Positions 24,450 through 36,909 of a stretch of 64,000 nt of DNA are shown here, piece after piece (the stretch's first letter is position 1; the number at the start of each line of letters is the position of its first letter). Made by a program: the position numbers and the translations under genes. A model generated the notes under the pieces. It saw only the letters and a list, made by a program, of their open reading frames with translations. It was not told where the DNA came from and did not search any database. This DNA is from Selaginella tamariscina (taxonomy: Eukaryota; Streptophyta; Lycopodiopsida; Selaginellales; Selaginellaceae), in assembly GCA_003024785.1 (NCBI GenBank), contig PUQB01000039.1, forward strand, positions 806,001-870,000, read 5' to 3'.

Positions 24450-25261
24450 AGAGGAGGAGGAGGAGGAGGAGGAGGAGGAGGAGGAGGAGGAGGAGGAGGA
24501 GGAGGAGGGGGAGAGAGATGTCACCTTTGCCGCTTCCAGGAGGTGGACACGATTCAATAACATCGGGATACAACGTCCCTTGTACCAAAAACGCAACCTC
24601 TCTCCCAACTTCCTTTTCTAAATTCCTTGAAAACTCATCAAACACAGCAATGAACTCTGCCCCAATTATTTTACGTTTCCTTTCTGGATCCGTCACCCCA
24701 GCAAGCTTGGACAGAAACCTATATATATTTTATGAGTCTCTTTAATGTATGTATATGTATAGGACTGTTATATGTCTATGTATACACATATAGAGGTACC
24801 TCTCGCTTGCATCCACGCACACAACGGGCAAGTGTAAGTCTTTCCTGAACGTTTCCATCACTCGCTCTTGCTCCTTGTATCTGTGTATAATGTAGAATTA
24901 TGAAATTGAAGAGTCTCTGTGTTTCTACACACGTGTGTGTGTGTATACGATATGTCTATTATGTGGTTATAGGAAATAATATAATCTGGCTTAATTATGG
25001 GAATACTAATGAATATATTCAATAATATTAAACAACGAAATTCTACCTTAAAAGGCCATTGTCAACAAAAATGCAGTGTAAACGGTCCCCTAATGCTTTA
25101 TGAACTAATGTTGCAGCGACCGTGGAGTCAACGCCTACATATATGCACGTCAGTATGCGTACAACACACACACACACACGGTATATTACACAAACAAAGC
25201 AAATAATATACATTCACTGTTGACGTGAATAATATACATTATCATGGTGTGCGTGTGCGTG

Positions 25262-25313
<52 letters not shown>

Positions 25314-26789
25314 TGCATGTACACACGCCTTACCTCCAGAGAGAGCACATATGGCATGATCGTTGGGTCCTACAGTAGATTTTATTAGTTCAATCTGCTC
25401 TTGCAACACGTCTTCAAGTGTCCAATCGGCCTCAATACCACCAATATCAAACAGAATACGCCTCAGCGTCTGGATTCCTTTCGATGAATGTGTAACCTGC
25501 AAAACAGACATATATAAGGACCAGTTGTCGGATAGATTAAGTTTAAAATCAAGAAATAGTGTATGTAGAATATACATCAGTATATCAGTTATATTTTCTC
25601 AAAGATGTTACATAGATACTGTATTCATTACCTCAGGATGATATTGCAGCCCAAAGATTCCAAGAGCAGGATTCTCAATAGCAACAATGGTTCCCTGAAC
25701 ACTTCGTCCCACAATGTTGAAATCGGTGGCAACTTAACAACTTCATCTCCATGACTCATCCATACAACCTGTTTAGCAAATGTATGTACACACTCTCAGA
25801 TACACGGAGTGCACAGTACACTTATAGTTATCCAACCTGCTTGAGTATCTCATCTTGGTCATTGTACAACTGGGATCCCTTCTCACCCAAAATCTCCGTT
25901 CTTCCATACTCTTGACTATCTGCAGGCTTAACAATTCCCCCAAGCTCCTTGACAATTAGCTGTAGACCGTAACAGATGCCCTGATGTGAAAGCACGTCGT
26001 TAGAAAGATATGTACATGTATATACATGTGCCATATGCATATTTGTATGTATAGGTGTGGTCTCAAGAATACGGGCCACCCCTATCCAGAATGGGTAACA
26101 GTCAATATCAGAAAATAGACATATAGCAGAATCAATCGGAGGTGCCCATTGATGTATATATAAAGGCTTATGCTATACAACTTTCATAGTAGTCTCAATG
26201 TAGCAGAGAATAATTAATGAAAATATATATAAATAGTGTAAGTGGTTTCTATCCAGACAAACGCTGTCTATATAATATGGTATACAAAATGCGCTTTTGC
26301 TTCATATAACTGAAGAATGGACAAATGTAGCATCTATAAAAGAGAAGCTTGCTTGGTACTATCCAAATGCCACGAACATAATAATGAATAAATGGATCCA
26401 CAATAATGAGATAGAAACGTGTTCTCTAACCTTTTATGGCCAGTTCTTTTATGGGTATACTTAGTTTTAGACACAGATAGACACGCAGACACACACACAC
26501 ACATACCAGAAACGAGAATGCGATTTTGTTTGGTGTAATCGAAGAATCCGTTGGGGACCGTGGGTGCGCCCGGCTCGTGGACGGAATGGGGACCGCCAGA
26601 CAGAATGATAATAGAGGGAGTGAGCTTGGATATGGCGTCCAGAGAGGATCCCGCCGAGAGACAGAAGGAGCAGACACCCAGCTGCCGGATGCGACGCGTG
26701 ATGAGATGTGTGTATTGAGATCCGAAATCGAGCACCAATACGACGCTATGCCGAGAAGCCTCCTCCTCCATCTTCATCGCCATCGCCAA
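23346..26789 (-). CDS. GMPS: GMP synthase (glutamine-hydrolysing), XMP aminase
   Basis: Converts XMP to GMP using ATP and the amide of glutamine, the last step of de novo guanine nucleotide synthesis. Eleven minus-strand exons: 26507-26789, 25837-25980, 25632-25768, 25334-25496, 25047-25134, 24800-24880, 24525-24718, 24243-24343, 24051-24183, 23715-23893 and 23346-23467. The N-terminal class I glutamine amidotransferase has [17 protein letters not shown], the nucleophile loop GICYGLQL and LQYHPE. The ATP-pyrophosphatase loop is ICALSGGVDST. Then come [32 protein letters not shown] and [13 protein letters not shown]. The C-terminal dimerisation domain ends S-K-P-P-A-T-V-E-W-E. Frame slips of one base occur near 23351, 23367, 23780, 23850 and 25723. 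The exon 1/2 and exon 9/10 junctions are one base out of phase, and the expected Leu-Arg-Gln between exons 9 and 10 is not found. Conservation between the slips is high, so a functional gene with assembly errors is likelier than a pseudogene. Confidence 0.88.
24370..24519 (+). repeat. Compound microsatellite filling GMPS intron 7
   Basis: (TA)n, then (GA)n, then (GGA)n in direct succession, occupying nearly all of the 181-bp intron and reaching within a few bases of the exon 7 donor (24519-24524). The long Arg/Glu and Ser/Leu frames here are artefacts of the repeat. Confidence 0.95.
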
Positions 26790-27357
26790 GAACCCTAAAC
26801 CTTAAAACCCTATAAACCTATATTTATGTAATAATTTATACAGTATAATATTTTATAAAATTTCAAGGGTATATATGGGTATATATGAAATTTTACCTTT
26901 ATTATATTATGCATATACTTACCCATGCAGTTAATAAACATACATGTACACGACACACACCCACACACACATAGTGCTGCATACGTATGTGAGATCAGAA
27001 AATATTATAGATTTTTGGTTTTTAACACACACATATATATCACTGTTTCATTCTGTCTCGTAGTATATATGTTTATTAAAAGAATAGGAAGTAGAAATTA
27101 AAATAATTAATAAAAAGTTCAAGAAAAAAACATTTAGAAATATTTAAATGCAATTTTTTTTAATAAAACTATAAGGTTTTTAATCATTATTAAGAATTGA
27201 AGGAGTTTAATAATTTAACCAGTTTCATTAAAGCTTTGTTCAGCGTTTGACAACACTTTTTAAATAATAATTCAACATTAACACTTGTTGATGATAACGT
27301 CGCATGCCACTTAAGCATCAATATAATTATTATTAATTTTATAATTCAAAAAGAGAT
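26790..27357. other. GMPS upstream region and outer flank of the transposon nest
   Basis: 5' flank of GMP synthase. An AT-rich stretch at 26845-26905 repeats phrases of the MITE family at 16.2 and 41.1 kb (TTTCAAGGGTATATATG). 27285-27357 is the outer part of the left arm of the inverted-repeat element described below. Confidence 0.5.
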
Positions 27358-27556
27358 TGAAAGAGCAGATATATATTCAGAAATGTCATGTGTATTCAGC
27401 TACAAAAACCCTGCTTATATACAAGAGACCCTCTGCCACATGGCACACATGCACACGTGGCACTTACACATGGGAGCCAAATCACCACCATGTGTCACTA
27501 CGCATGTGTGTATATACACATGCGTATATACAATGTTATATATATAGTATCTTACA
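27358..27556 (-). repeat. Left LTR (3' LTR) of the Ty3/Gypsy element
   Basis: 199-bp repeat, TGAAAGAG to CTTACA, paired with 31979-32182. Confidence 0.9.
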
Positions 27557-30500
27557 TTATCCTCCCTTCTACGGCTGTGTAGATGGTGATGGAGCTGCTG
27601 GTCCTGGATCCATGTGAGCTGGGTCATCTAAGGTATGACCAAATGTACTCAACGAGTCTCAACGACAAACCGTTTCATTCGAACCACGTGAACTATCTCA
27701 ACCTCATGAGATCCCACCAACTGTACTTGATATACTGAGACCAACCTTTCGGAGTACTCGGTAGGGACCAAGCCACTTATGTAATAAACCAGTTGCAAGC
27801 CCAGGTGCAGTCAGCTTGGGAAAACGTACCAGACTAAGTCACCGTCAGCAAAATCTGGTGGAATTTGATGTCGTGCATTGTAAGAAGATTGTTGCCGCAT
27901 TTGAGCTCGACCAAGATGTTCAGCAGACTCTGCACGCAAAGAGGCAAAACAGCATCCAAATGTCGAGCCCACATCTTTGCATCCTCGGCACGTGGCAGAT
28001 TCGATGATAACCCCAATTCACTAGGCAACTTAGGATCATATCCATACAATGCCTTGAATGGAGAGATACCAATCGAACTCTGAATGCCTGTTACATAAGC
28101 AAATCTCAAACATCGCAAATACCAATCCCAGTCCGTGTGATTGAAGTTCACATACTTCGAGATCATACCCTTGAAGGTCCGATTCAATCGCTCCACCAAA
28201 CCATCAGTTTGTGGATGATACGGAGAGGCAAATGAATGTTTTACCCCTAACCTCTCACACAACACTCGGAATACCTCTGCAATGAAAGCGGGGCCATTGT
28301 CTGATAACATCCGCTCTGGACAAGAATGCTGCAAAACCACATTATCGAACAGAAACAAAGCTGTTGACATGGCAGTTGCATCCGGAAGAGCACCAACCTC
28401 CACCCATCGAGTTAAATAATCGGATACAACAATGATGTACTTTACCTGAGAAGAACGTGGAAAAGGTCCCATTAAATCCACTGCAATTAACTCAAAAGGG
28501 CGAGAGACATTGATGGATTCCAACACCCCATGGCCCGAGTCGTAGAGGAATTCCGAGTTTGACAAGTGGGACAACTTTGAATATACCTGATCACATCACC
28601 ACGCATGCTGGCCAATAAAATGATCGGCGCAGCTTCTCCAACACTCGTTGGTGACCAAGATGACCTCCAACAATAGGTGAATCATGATATGCTCGAAGAA
28701 GGTGTGGAACATATGTACAACCAAACGCCATCTGTCCTCTGGATTTGTCCCAATAAAATACAATAAACCATCCTGAAGTCGAAACTGAGCATGATATTGT
28801 CGAAACCGAGGTTCGGAAGACGGATTTGCAAACGCATCGCGTAATTGCCTCGTCCATGGTTCATGTTTTTGAGCATCCTGCCACTGTTCCAAGGATGGTA
28901 AGTCGGCATCGAATACCTGAGGGGCTTGTATCAAACCGAACGCTGCAACTACTGCATGAGCAGGCAAAGTGGAATCGGAGAGGGGTGCTCGAGAAAGTGC
29001 ATCCGCATCCACCATTGTTCGCCCAGGCCTGTGCACCACCTTAAAGTTATATACTGGAGACGTAATGCCCATCTGGCTACGCGACCCACTAAATTCTTCC
29101 GTTTTAATAAGGAAGTGACAGCAGCATGATCACACTCCAAAAGTGTTTCACTCCCATGTAAGTAGGCATGAAGTCGTTCAAAACCCCAAACAGCAGCAAG
29201 GCATTCTTTTTCAGTAGTGGAATAATTCCGCTCAGCCGGCGTGAGTACTCGACTAATGTAAGCCACCGGGTGTCGAATTGAAGAATCCACAGCATCAGTT
29301 TGCATCAATACACCACCAATACCAACATCTGAGGCATCTACTCGTAAAATGAACGGACGAGTAAAATCTGGGTATTGAAGCAATGGTGGAGTTGTCAGGA
29401 ACTCTTTTAACTGGTCAAATGCCTGCTGACACCTGCGAGTCCACCTGAAAGATACCTGTGGACGAACTAACTCCCGAAGAGGGGCAGTTCGATCAGTGAG
29501 ATGATCGATGAATCGACCCAAGTACTGCGTGCCCAAGAAACGCTGGACTTCCTGTACTGTACGGGGACGAGGGAACTCTCGAACAGCTCGCAACTTCATT
29601 GGATCCACCTGTAAACCCTCTCGAGATATACGGTAACCCAAGTAAGTGGTGTCGGTCGAACCAAACACACACTTTTCAAGTTTCAACTTCAGGCCAACTT
29701 CTCGAAATCGATCAAGAACGCGCCGTACATCACGAATGTGATCCTCCCAAGAACCAGACCCATGAATGAGCACATCGTCGATAAAATCGGCAGTGATATC
29801 AGGCATATCGAAAGAAGCTCATCCATCATGCGTTGAAAGGTGGCAGGAGCTGAAGTCAATCCAAAAGGCATGACCAAAAACTCGTAAAGACCAAATGGTG
29901 TCCGGAAGGCCGTTTTTGGAATATCCTCCTCAGCCATAGGAACCTGCCAATATCCTGATGCCAAATCCAACTTAGTAAACCATCGACTCTGACCCAAACG
30001 ATCTAATAGATCGGCAGAGTTCGGAAGTGGATAGACATCTTTGATGGTAACATCGTTAAGAGGTCGGTAATCCACACAAAATCGTAGAGATCCATCAGGC
30101 TTGGGAACCAAATGAGGTTCACATGCCCATGGACTCCGTGATGGACGACACATCGTTACCATCATATGTAACAGCTGTTCGCATGGCTGATAACTCTTTG
30201 GTGACCTGCGTCGAACCGGGACTTTGAAAGGCTTTGCATTGCCTGGGTATACAGTGTCGAGTCTTCACACGTGCACCTTGGGACAGATCAAATTTGAACA
30301 AACTTGCATACTGTGCTTAAGTTGTTCGATGCATGTGCTCGATACTCAGGTGACGGATCCGACATTTGAACCTGTTGAGATGAACACCACCCCAAGACTG
30401 GAATCAAAGGAGCTGTATGTGTGATACAAACAGCAACAAGCTTCTCTGGACGTAAAGGAACAGACTGCAGAGACACAGACTCCAAGCGTAATACAGGAGG

Positions 30501-31978
30501 AGAGAGTGAAAAATCACACATACCTTTCGACTGCTTCAACCAATCACATCCCAGAATAATGTCAAAGACCTGGGAAGGGACAACCCTAAGAGACCCAGAG
30601 GGAAACTTACGATTGTCACCCAAACCAGCGTAGTCGAAGTGGTGTACTGTGATACTGCACGAGACTGCCCATTACCATATAAAATGTGCAAGACCTTATC
30701 TGCACGTCTTAAGGGTAACGAGCACCGATGCGCTAGAGAAGCAGTTATGGAAGACATACTGGATCCTGTATCCACAAGCACTGTGACTGAAAGATCATTC
30801 ACTCGTGCAGAAAATGTGAAAACTGGATGATCTGGTGGAACTTGCAAACCTTGATATGCATAGCGGAAAAAGCATGGAGGTGAAGTCTCCATCGCACGGG
30901 ATCCCTCCGTCGCCCGTACGATTACTGGTTTTCCGCAACAGATCCATCTGCAAGAGAGGCTTCGTCATCTGGAAGCTCATCATCAGACATAATGGCCGCC
31001 ACAGGCATACCATCCGGAACATATGGTCGCCAGCTGGATGTGGTGGACGCCAATCAGGATACACATTCCTCCTGTCACGAATCCCTGGATTTTGACCACC
31101 ACGGGCAGGTACTGGAGCAGGTGCAGGACAATTTCGTAGAGGTGGCCCACGGGGTGGGCCCCAAGGTCGACCACGAAAGGCTTGCCGTGCAGGCACATAT
31201 GCAGCAGCGTCAACCTCCATTGGATCAGCACGCTGAACAAGAGGAGCAAGTAACCCAAGGGGACCACGGCCCTCACCAGGCACCAACTCAAAACGTTGAG
31301 CTAATGCAAAAGCTTCCTCCAATGTGGTAGGACGAAGAGCCCAAATGAATCGAACAAGTTCGGGTCGCATAGTTGGCCATAACATACCGAGCTTAATGGG
31401 TTCAAGCATGTTAGGATATGCACGCCGAACTAAATCCCCGAACCTAATACTGAACCGCATAACAGACTCACCAGGATGTTGTCATATCTCATGCAGTTGT
31501 TGGAAAGCATCATCTGAATCCTCAACTTTGCCAAACGTATGTTTGAGGCATTCCGTTAACCGATTACTATCAGCTTGAATCTCTGCAGCCAATCCATTAT
31601 ACCACTTGAGCGTAGGGCCTTCCAAACATGTAGGGAATTCTCTGAGAGCACGGGCCTCATCCCAACCATGGTAACGAACAATGACTTAGAAATGATCAAA
31701 CTAGTGGTATACATCATTTCTCGAATCACCACAAAAAGATCGGGGTCGAACCCTCGGATTTGTAGCCTGTGAAGAAGATGAAGGAGTACTAGAAGCAGAT
31801 CCCCCGGCATGAGGCTCAGGCGGGGAAGAGGAGGACGGACCCTCAACAAAGCGCTCCAACAACTTAATTTGTGCATCAATAGCAATAGCAATAATGCTAA
31901 AAGCCATCTCCATGTTCATTGTCATGGAAACAAGAAAAGGAAAAGGCGGAAAAAAGAAATACCCAACTTCTCCATCAA

Positions 31979-32182
31979 TGAAAGAGCAGATATATATTCA
32001 GAAATGTCAGATGTATTTAGCTACAAAAACCTTGCTTATATACAGGAGACCCTCTGCCACATGGCACACATGCGACACGTGGCACTGACACATGGGAGCC
32101 AGATCACCACCCATGTGTCACTATGCATGTGTGTATATACACATGCATATATACAGTATGTTATTATATACAGTATCTTACA
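31979..32182 (-). repeat. Right LTR (5' LTR) of the Ty3/Gypsy element
   Basis: 204-bp repeat with the same ends as the left LTR. It differs at scattered positions and by short length changes. Confidence 0.9.
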
Positions 32183-32298
32183 AGATTAGTCAGATAAATA
32201 TACTAATTAATGTATATAAGATAAATTAAGCTTCACAAGTGTGAGAAAATGTGTATGTACATCTATGGTATATAATATGAATACATATTTATTTATTT

Positions 32299-32356
32299 AG
32301 GGCCGCGCTAGGGACACACCCCCCGTTACTGCGCACACACCCCCCTATTAGCTGGA
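32299..32356 (+). repeat. Left TIR of the MULE
   Basis: AGGGCCGCGCTAGGGACACA ... CTATTAGCTGG, the mirror of 34526-34581. Confidence 0.88.
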
Positions 32357-32526
32357 GCTTAGTGCATGCTTACATGGAATGCTGATTAGATATTGTTTAT
32401 TCGTAAGATAATAAATGGAGTCGGTTACACAGTTGAGAAGCGGCAAGTGGGTGTGGAGTTTACAGCGCCTCAATCTCCAGCGCCTCAATCTCCTGAATTT
32501 CTAGTTCTAGCTACGGGAGTTTTTTG

Positions 32527-34409
32527 ATGGATCACACTCATGCTTCATTGTCTGATGCTGAATCACATGTTCAAAGATATGCGATCTCACAAGGTTTCAC
32601 AGTTTCAAGGCTACGCTCAAAGAAGAGCAAGCAGGGGATCTTGAGAAAAATATGGCTTGGGTGTGCTCATTCAGGGATTACAAGAACCACAGAGAATTCC
32701 TCACTGCTGAAAACCGAAAAAGAAAGACAAGCACTAGATGCTCTGGGTGTTCATGGCTTGTGACAATCCAACGTAATGCTCAGGAAGAGTGGAACATTGA
32801 GATAAATGATGATCAGCATAATCATGAGATGGCTGTGGATTTGTCAGGATACTCGGCTGCTCGCAAGCTTTCTGAGAGTGATAAACAAATCATCAAGAAC
32901 ATGTCTGATGCCGGTGCAACACCCAAAGTCGTTCTCAGCACCTTGAGGCAACAAAATCAAGGTTGTAACTTTGTCCCAAAAGACATTTACAATGAGAAAA
33001 ATCGTCTGAGGAATGTTGAGCTGAATGGAAGGACATCTATAGAGTTTCTCTTGGATGAGCTGCAAGCAAACAATGTACTGCATGAATATCAACGTGATGA
33101 ACATGGAAGGATCACACATTTGTTTTTTGCTCCACCTTCTGCAGTGACCTTAGCAAGAGAATTCCCACATGTCATGCTCATGGATTCGACCTACAAGACA
33201 AACAGGTTCAAGATGCCACTGCTGCATGTTGTTGGGATGTCATCTACAAATATGAGCTTCTCAGCCTGTTTTTGTTTCATGCAAGCTGAGAAGGAGGATG
33301 ATTACTTGTGGGCAATGATGCAAGTCAAGAGAATTTTTGATGATGGGAGATTACCACAGGTCATTGTCACAGATAGAGATCTGGCACTGATGAATGCAGT
33401 TCATATACAAATGCCGCATGCCACAAATCTTTTATGTTCATGGCATATTAACAAGAATATTCTTACCCAGTTACGTAAGGATTTTCAAACAGCGGAGGAA
33501 TGGGAGAACTTCATGCGTGAGTGGAATAAGGTTGTTTCATCAGAAGATGCTGGGTTGTTTGATGCAAACTGGCAACAACTCTGTGAGCATTACTCAGGAC
33601 ATGTTGCTCAGTATATTGGTGGAACGTGGATTCCACACAAAAAATGTTTTGCTTTTGCCTGGACGAAAGAGGTGATGCATCTTGGAAACTTGATAACATC
33701 TCGTGCAGAAGGGAAACATTCTGTCATCAAGTCTTGGATTTGTGTTTCATCAGGAGATCTGAAAGATGTTTACAAAAAATTGAGCCTCTCAGTTGATTAT
33801 CAGGAGCGCTCCATTCGTCGACAAATTGCATATGAGAAAACAAACACTATGGTTTCTCATCAGGGCATTCTTTGGGCACAAGTGCAGCGCAAAATCTCTC
33901 ACTTCGCTCTCAAGAAAGTTGAGACTGAAGTGGTAAAAGCTCGGCATTTGCTGGAGGCAACTCCATGTTCAAGGGTGTTTCAAAACACCATGGGATTGCC
34001 TTGTTCTCATGTCATACGTGGGATCATTTCATCAGCTACAGGTCAGCTTACAATGAGTTTGTTTCATGAACACTGGTGGCTTGACAAATATTTACCAATG
34101 GCTCAGCAAATGCCCATTACATTTGAAGAGGCTATACGGCAAGTTGAGAATCGTCATGATCACCTGCCTCCACATCAACAAAGGATTTTGCAGAATGAAA
34201 TCATCATGCTTTCACAATCCCATGCTTCAACACCATTGCAGAATCCACATTTGGCTCAAACTCGTGGTCGTCCAACAGCTGCACAAAACACTAGAAGAGA
34301 CCCTTCTGCATTTGAAAGGGTTGAGGAGAATCAAACTGCAGCAGTAAGACGGTGTGGAGAATGTGGCGTTCAGGGTCATAACAGAAGGACATGCCCAAGG
34401 CTTAGATAA
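32527..34409 (+). CDS. MULE transposase with FAR1-like N-terminus, SWIM finger and zinc knuckle
   Basis: The main frame (32652-34409) is uninterrupted. An N-terminal FAR1-type DNA-binding region has conserved Cys/His spacing (CSGCSWLVTI, then D-D-Q-H-N-H). The MULE catalytic core has the first acidic residue in VMLMDSTYKTNRF, the second in VIVTDRDLALMNA and the CSWH block (NLLCSWHINKNI). A SWIM zinc finger is seen as C-S-R-V-F then GLPCSHVI. The C-terminus ends in a zinc knuckle, CGECGVQGHNRRTC. The true start is probably the ATG at 32527, whose frame (SLSDAESHVQRYAISQGF) joins the main frame only after a one-base slip at about 32660-32690. The size of about 627 residues fits autonomous MULEs. 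Apart from the slip it looks competent. It may equally be called FAR1-related, but the flanking TIRs make transposon origin clear. Confidence 0.9.
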
Positions 34410-34525
34410 AAATTATTTTCTAGCAATATATTTGTGAAACTCGATTCAATCTAGAAAATAATCCACTGAGTTCCATGTAAGCATGCCACCTAATCGCCAG
34501 CTAATAGGGGTGTGTGCCACCTAAT

Positions 34526-34581
34526 CGCCAGCTAATAGGGGTGTGTGCGCAGTAAGGGGGGTGTGTCCCTAGCGCGGCCCT
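34526..34581 (+). repeat. Right TIR of the MULE
   Basis: Mirror of 32299-32356. The inner part is preceded by a duplicated copy of about 32 bp. Confidence 0.88.
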
Positions 34582-36909
34582 TTATTTATTTTAATATATT
34601 TCAAGATCATTCTTATTCAAATATAACATTTTAATAAATTTTTTCTTAAATGAATTTTAATAAGCTGTTCATGTTTACAGCCGTAATATAAGTTTATAAG
34701 TTTATAGATAGACTTTAAATTTAAATTTTATATTTTTTTTTCATATTTTTACACTAATGAAAAAGCTTAAACTAACAAAAAATTAATCTAGTTTTTATGC
34801 AATATAAAGCAATTTTTTATTCATAAATTAATGTGAAAACATGTAAAAAGTATAAAACAAATTGAACAACTAAAAATATATAATTATAAATATAAAATAA
34901 GAAAGCAAGGAGCTTAACTTGTATAGCTTTTTTATACTATATTATTATAATGTTAAATTTGAATAAAATGAAGTTAATCTGAATAATATATTAAGTTTAA
35001 AATTTAAAATAATTTTTAATATGCTATACATTTGGCCATTATCTTATAAATTAAATATGAAAATTTATTATTAAAATAAATTTAAATATATAATAAAAAA
35101 TTAAAAATGTGTGATTTTGCATTTACATGAATTAATTAGCACTATTATATGCCATAGATGTACATACACATACATGTATGTACATTTTCTCACACTTGTG
35201 AAGTTTAATTTATCTTAAATACATTAACTAATATATTTATCTGGCTAATTTCTTTTTAAATTATAAATTTAATAATGACTAAATTGATGCTTAGGTGGCA
35301 TGTTATCTTATCACTAGTAAACCATATTTATATGATTATTTAAAATCTAAAAAGCTTAGAAAACCATATTTTTTACCTTATCTGCCAAATCTTGAGGACC
35401 AAATTGTCTACATACAATAAGTTTTATTTTTAAAATGAAGTAAAGCGTATATTTATTATTTATTTTAGATAAAACTTATTTTTAGTTAAAAATAATTAAA
35501 TCTGGATCATTAATTTAAAATAATTTAACATAGTCCTGACATATTTAAACACATTTCATGTAAGATGTGCACGTGGATATGTGTTTATACGTGCTCTAAA
35601 ATATCTAATGTATACGATGAGTATTTTAAGCTGTGTTATAGCATTCTTTAATTCAATGCTATATAACATGTATATGTATGTTAAATATACACAATTGTGA
35701 AGGTTATGCAGAACTTAATATATTTAGTAAGTTATATATTAAAATATTAAGGTATTATTTATGAGAAATAAATTAATAAAAAAAGTAATATGAACTAAAA
35801 TAAATGAGCAAGACTTACTTAATAATCAAGGTTTTATATGTATGTGATATCGTTTCTGTTTTGTTTGCCTTCAGTGATTATAATACACATGAATACATAG
35901 GCATTTATAAATACATATATAGTGTATACACAGGTAAATTACATGTACGTGTCTTACATGTGCACGAGTCAATTAACATATACATGTAATATAGTGTGTA
36001 ATACATGTATCGTAATAACATATATAATATATATAAAGCTTTATATTATGCATATGTACACATACACATGAACACATGCATAAGTGTTCCATATATATGA
36101 ACACACACACACACATAATGTGTGTCTGTGTGTGTTGAAAGCACATAAAGACATGGTATTCATACATTGAAATGCATATTATGGTTAAAACTGCAACTTA
36201 AAAATTGTAACATCGGTAATTTATAGCCTCTGCAATAAAAGCATTAATGAAGTTTATTTAATATATATATATATGTAGGTAAGCATTATATATACTGCCT
36301 AATCAATATTGCAGTAGGTATTGCATTACTTATAATACAAGCATATATAATAATGCAATATCTAAGCATTATATATACTGCCTGAGCAATATCTATATTA
36401 AAATGTTATGACTTTCTATAATCAAAATCATTATTAAGATGATGATGATAATATATTAATGTCCGTTTCTCGTAATAGTATAGAACAAAAATGAAAGGCA
36501 ACATTATTATCCTTTCAATCGCTTTATAATATTAAAAAAATGAATTATATATTATTGTTTTTAATTAAACCTTATAAAAACTTTCACTTATAATTAAAAA
36601 GTAAGTTTAGGTGATATATACATTAATAGTGTCATTTACATTATTTAAATCATGCACATCAAACTAAAAGAGTTGTGAAGAATATATATATATAATATAT
36701 ATATATATAATAATCAAAATCATAAGTATGTATATTACTATTTTTATTAATTTTATTTCTCATAAATAATACCTTAATATTTTAATATATAACTCACTAA
36801 ATATTAAGTTTATATGTATGAGTTTTGACAAACAAAAACTTTAAAAAAAAATCCTAAAAGCATAAAGCCCTAAACAGGGGAATTAGGGAACAATAGGGTT
36901 CTTGAGGGA
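34582..36909. other. Intergenic, AT-rich, to the EMC8/9 start
   Basis: Interior and right arm of the older inverted-repeat element up to about 35325, then AT-rich DNA containing the inverted-repeat element at 35713-36812. A short duplicated phrase, AAGCATTATATATACTGCCT, occurs at 36281 and 36364. No gene seen. Confidence 0.6.
35713..36812. mobile_element. Inverted-repeat element of about 1.1 kb, no coding sequence
   Basis: AACTTAATAT...AGTTATATATTAAAATATT...AAGGTATTATTTATGAGAAA at 35713-35790 is mirrored at about 36735-36812. The TIRs are about 78 bp with few mismatches. The interior is AT- and CA-rich without a frame. Class unknown; no clear target duplication. Confidence 0.55.

Larger units (their letters stand above)
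27358..32182 (-). mobile_element. Ty3/Gypsy LTR retrotransposon, broken
   Basis: Short LTRs (27358-27556 and 31979-32182) begin TGAAAGAGCAG and end TCTTACA, flanked by AGAT on both sides. The element reads on the minus strand. In order from the 5' LTR the parts are gag (about 30.9-31.95 kb, with a Pro/Arg-rich end), aspartic protease (about 30.5-30.9 kb), reverse transcriptase (about 29.7-30.2 kb), RNase H (about 29.0-29.5 kb) and integrase (about 27.8-28.85 kb). The RT-RNaseH-integrase order marks the Ty3/Gypsy superfamily. A purine tract GAAGGGAGGATAA precedes the 3' LTR. The coding region carries several breaks, perhaps half a dozen or more, so I treat it as a fossil. The LTRs are similar but visibly diverged, so it is probably older than the element at 2.8-10 kb. 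It inserted into the left arm of the inverted-repeat element. Confidence 0.92.
32299..34581 (+). mobile_element. Mutator-like DNA transposon (MULE), nearly whole
   Basis: Terminal inverted repeats of about 55 bp begin AGGGCCGCGCTAGGGACACA (32299-) and end with the mirror image at 34581. Both run inward through TACTGCGCACACACC to TATTAGCTGG. The flanks are the same T/A-rich phrase TTTATTTATT on both sides, fitting a 9-10 bp target duplication. The right end carries a tandem duplication of about 32 bp (GCCACCTAATCGCCAGCTAA). One transposase gene fills the element. Confidence 0.9.
27285..35325. mobile_element. Older inverted-repeat element hosting a Ty3/Gypsy element and a MULE
   Basis: The left arm is 27285-27357 continued at 32187-about 32275; the right arm is about 35150-35325 in reverse complement. 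Shared blocks are CATGCCAC(T/C)TAAGCATCAAT, AGATAAATATA, AAGATAAATTAA, CTTCACAAGTGTGAGAAAAT and ATGTACATCTATGG. Without the two insertions the element is about 0.95 kb, with arms of about 150-190 bp and no coding sequence: a MITE-like or hairpin element. The arms are clearly diverged, which fits being the oldest layer. Confidence 0.6.

Noticed and set aside
24371-24745. Long Arg/Glu-, Ser- and Leu-rich frames on both strands
   Set aside because: They run through (TA), (GA) and (GGA) microsatellite inside a GMPS intron and extend into exons in the wrong frame.
23346-26789. GMP synthase as a pseudogene
   Set aside because: All eleven exons and most splice sites are kept, catalytic motifs are intact, and the same type of one-base slip occurs in neighbouring essential genes.
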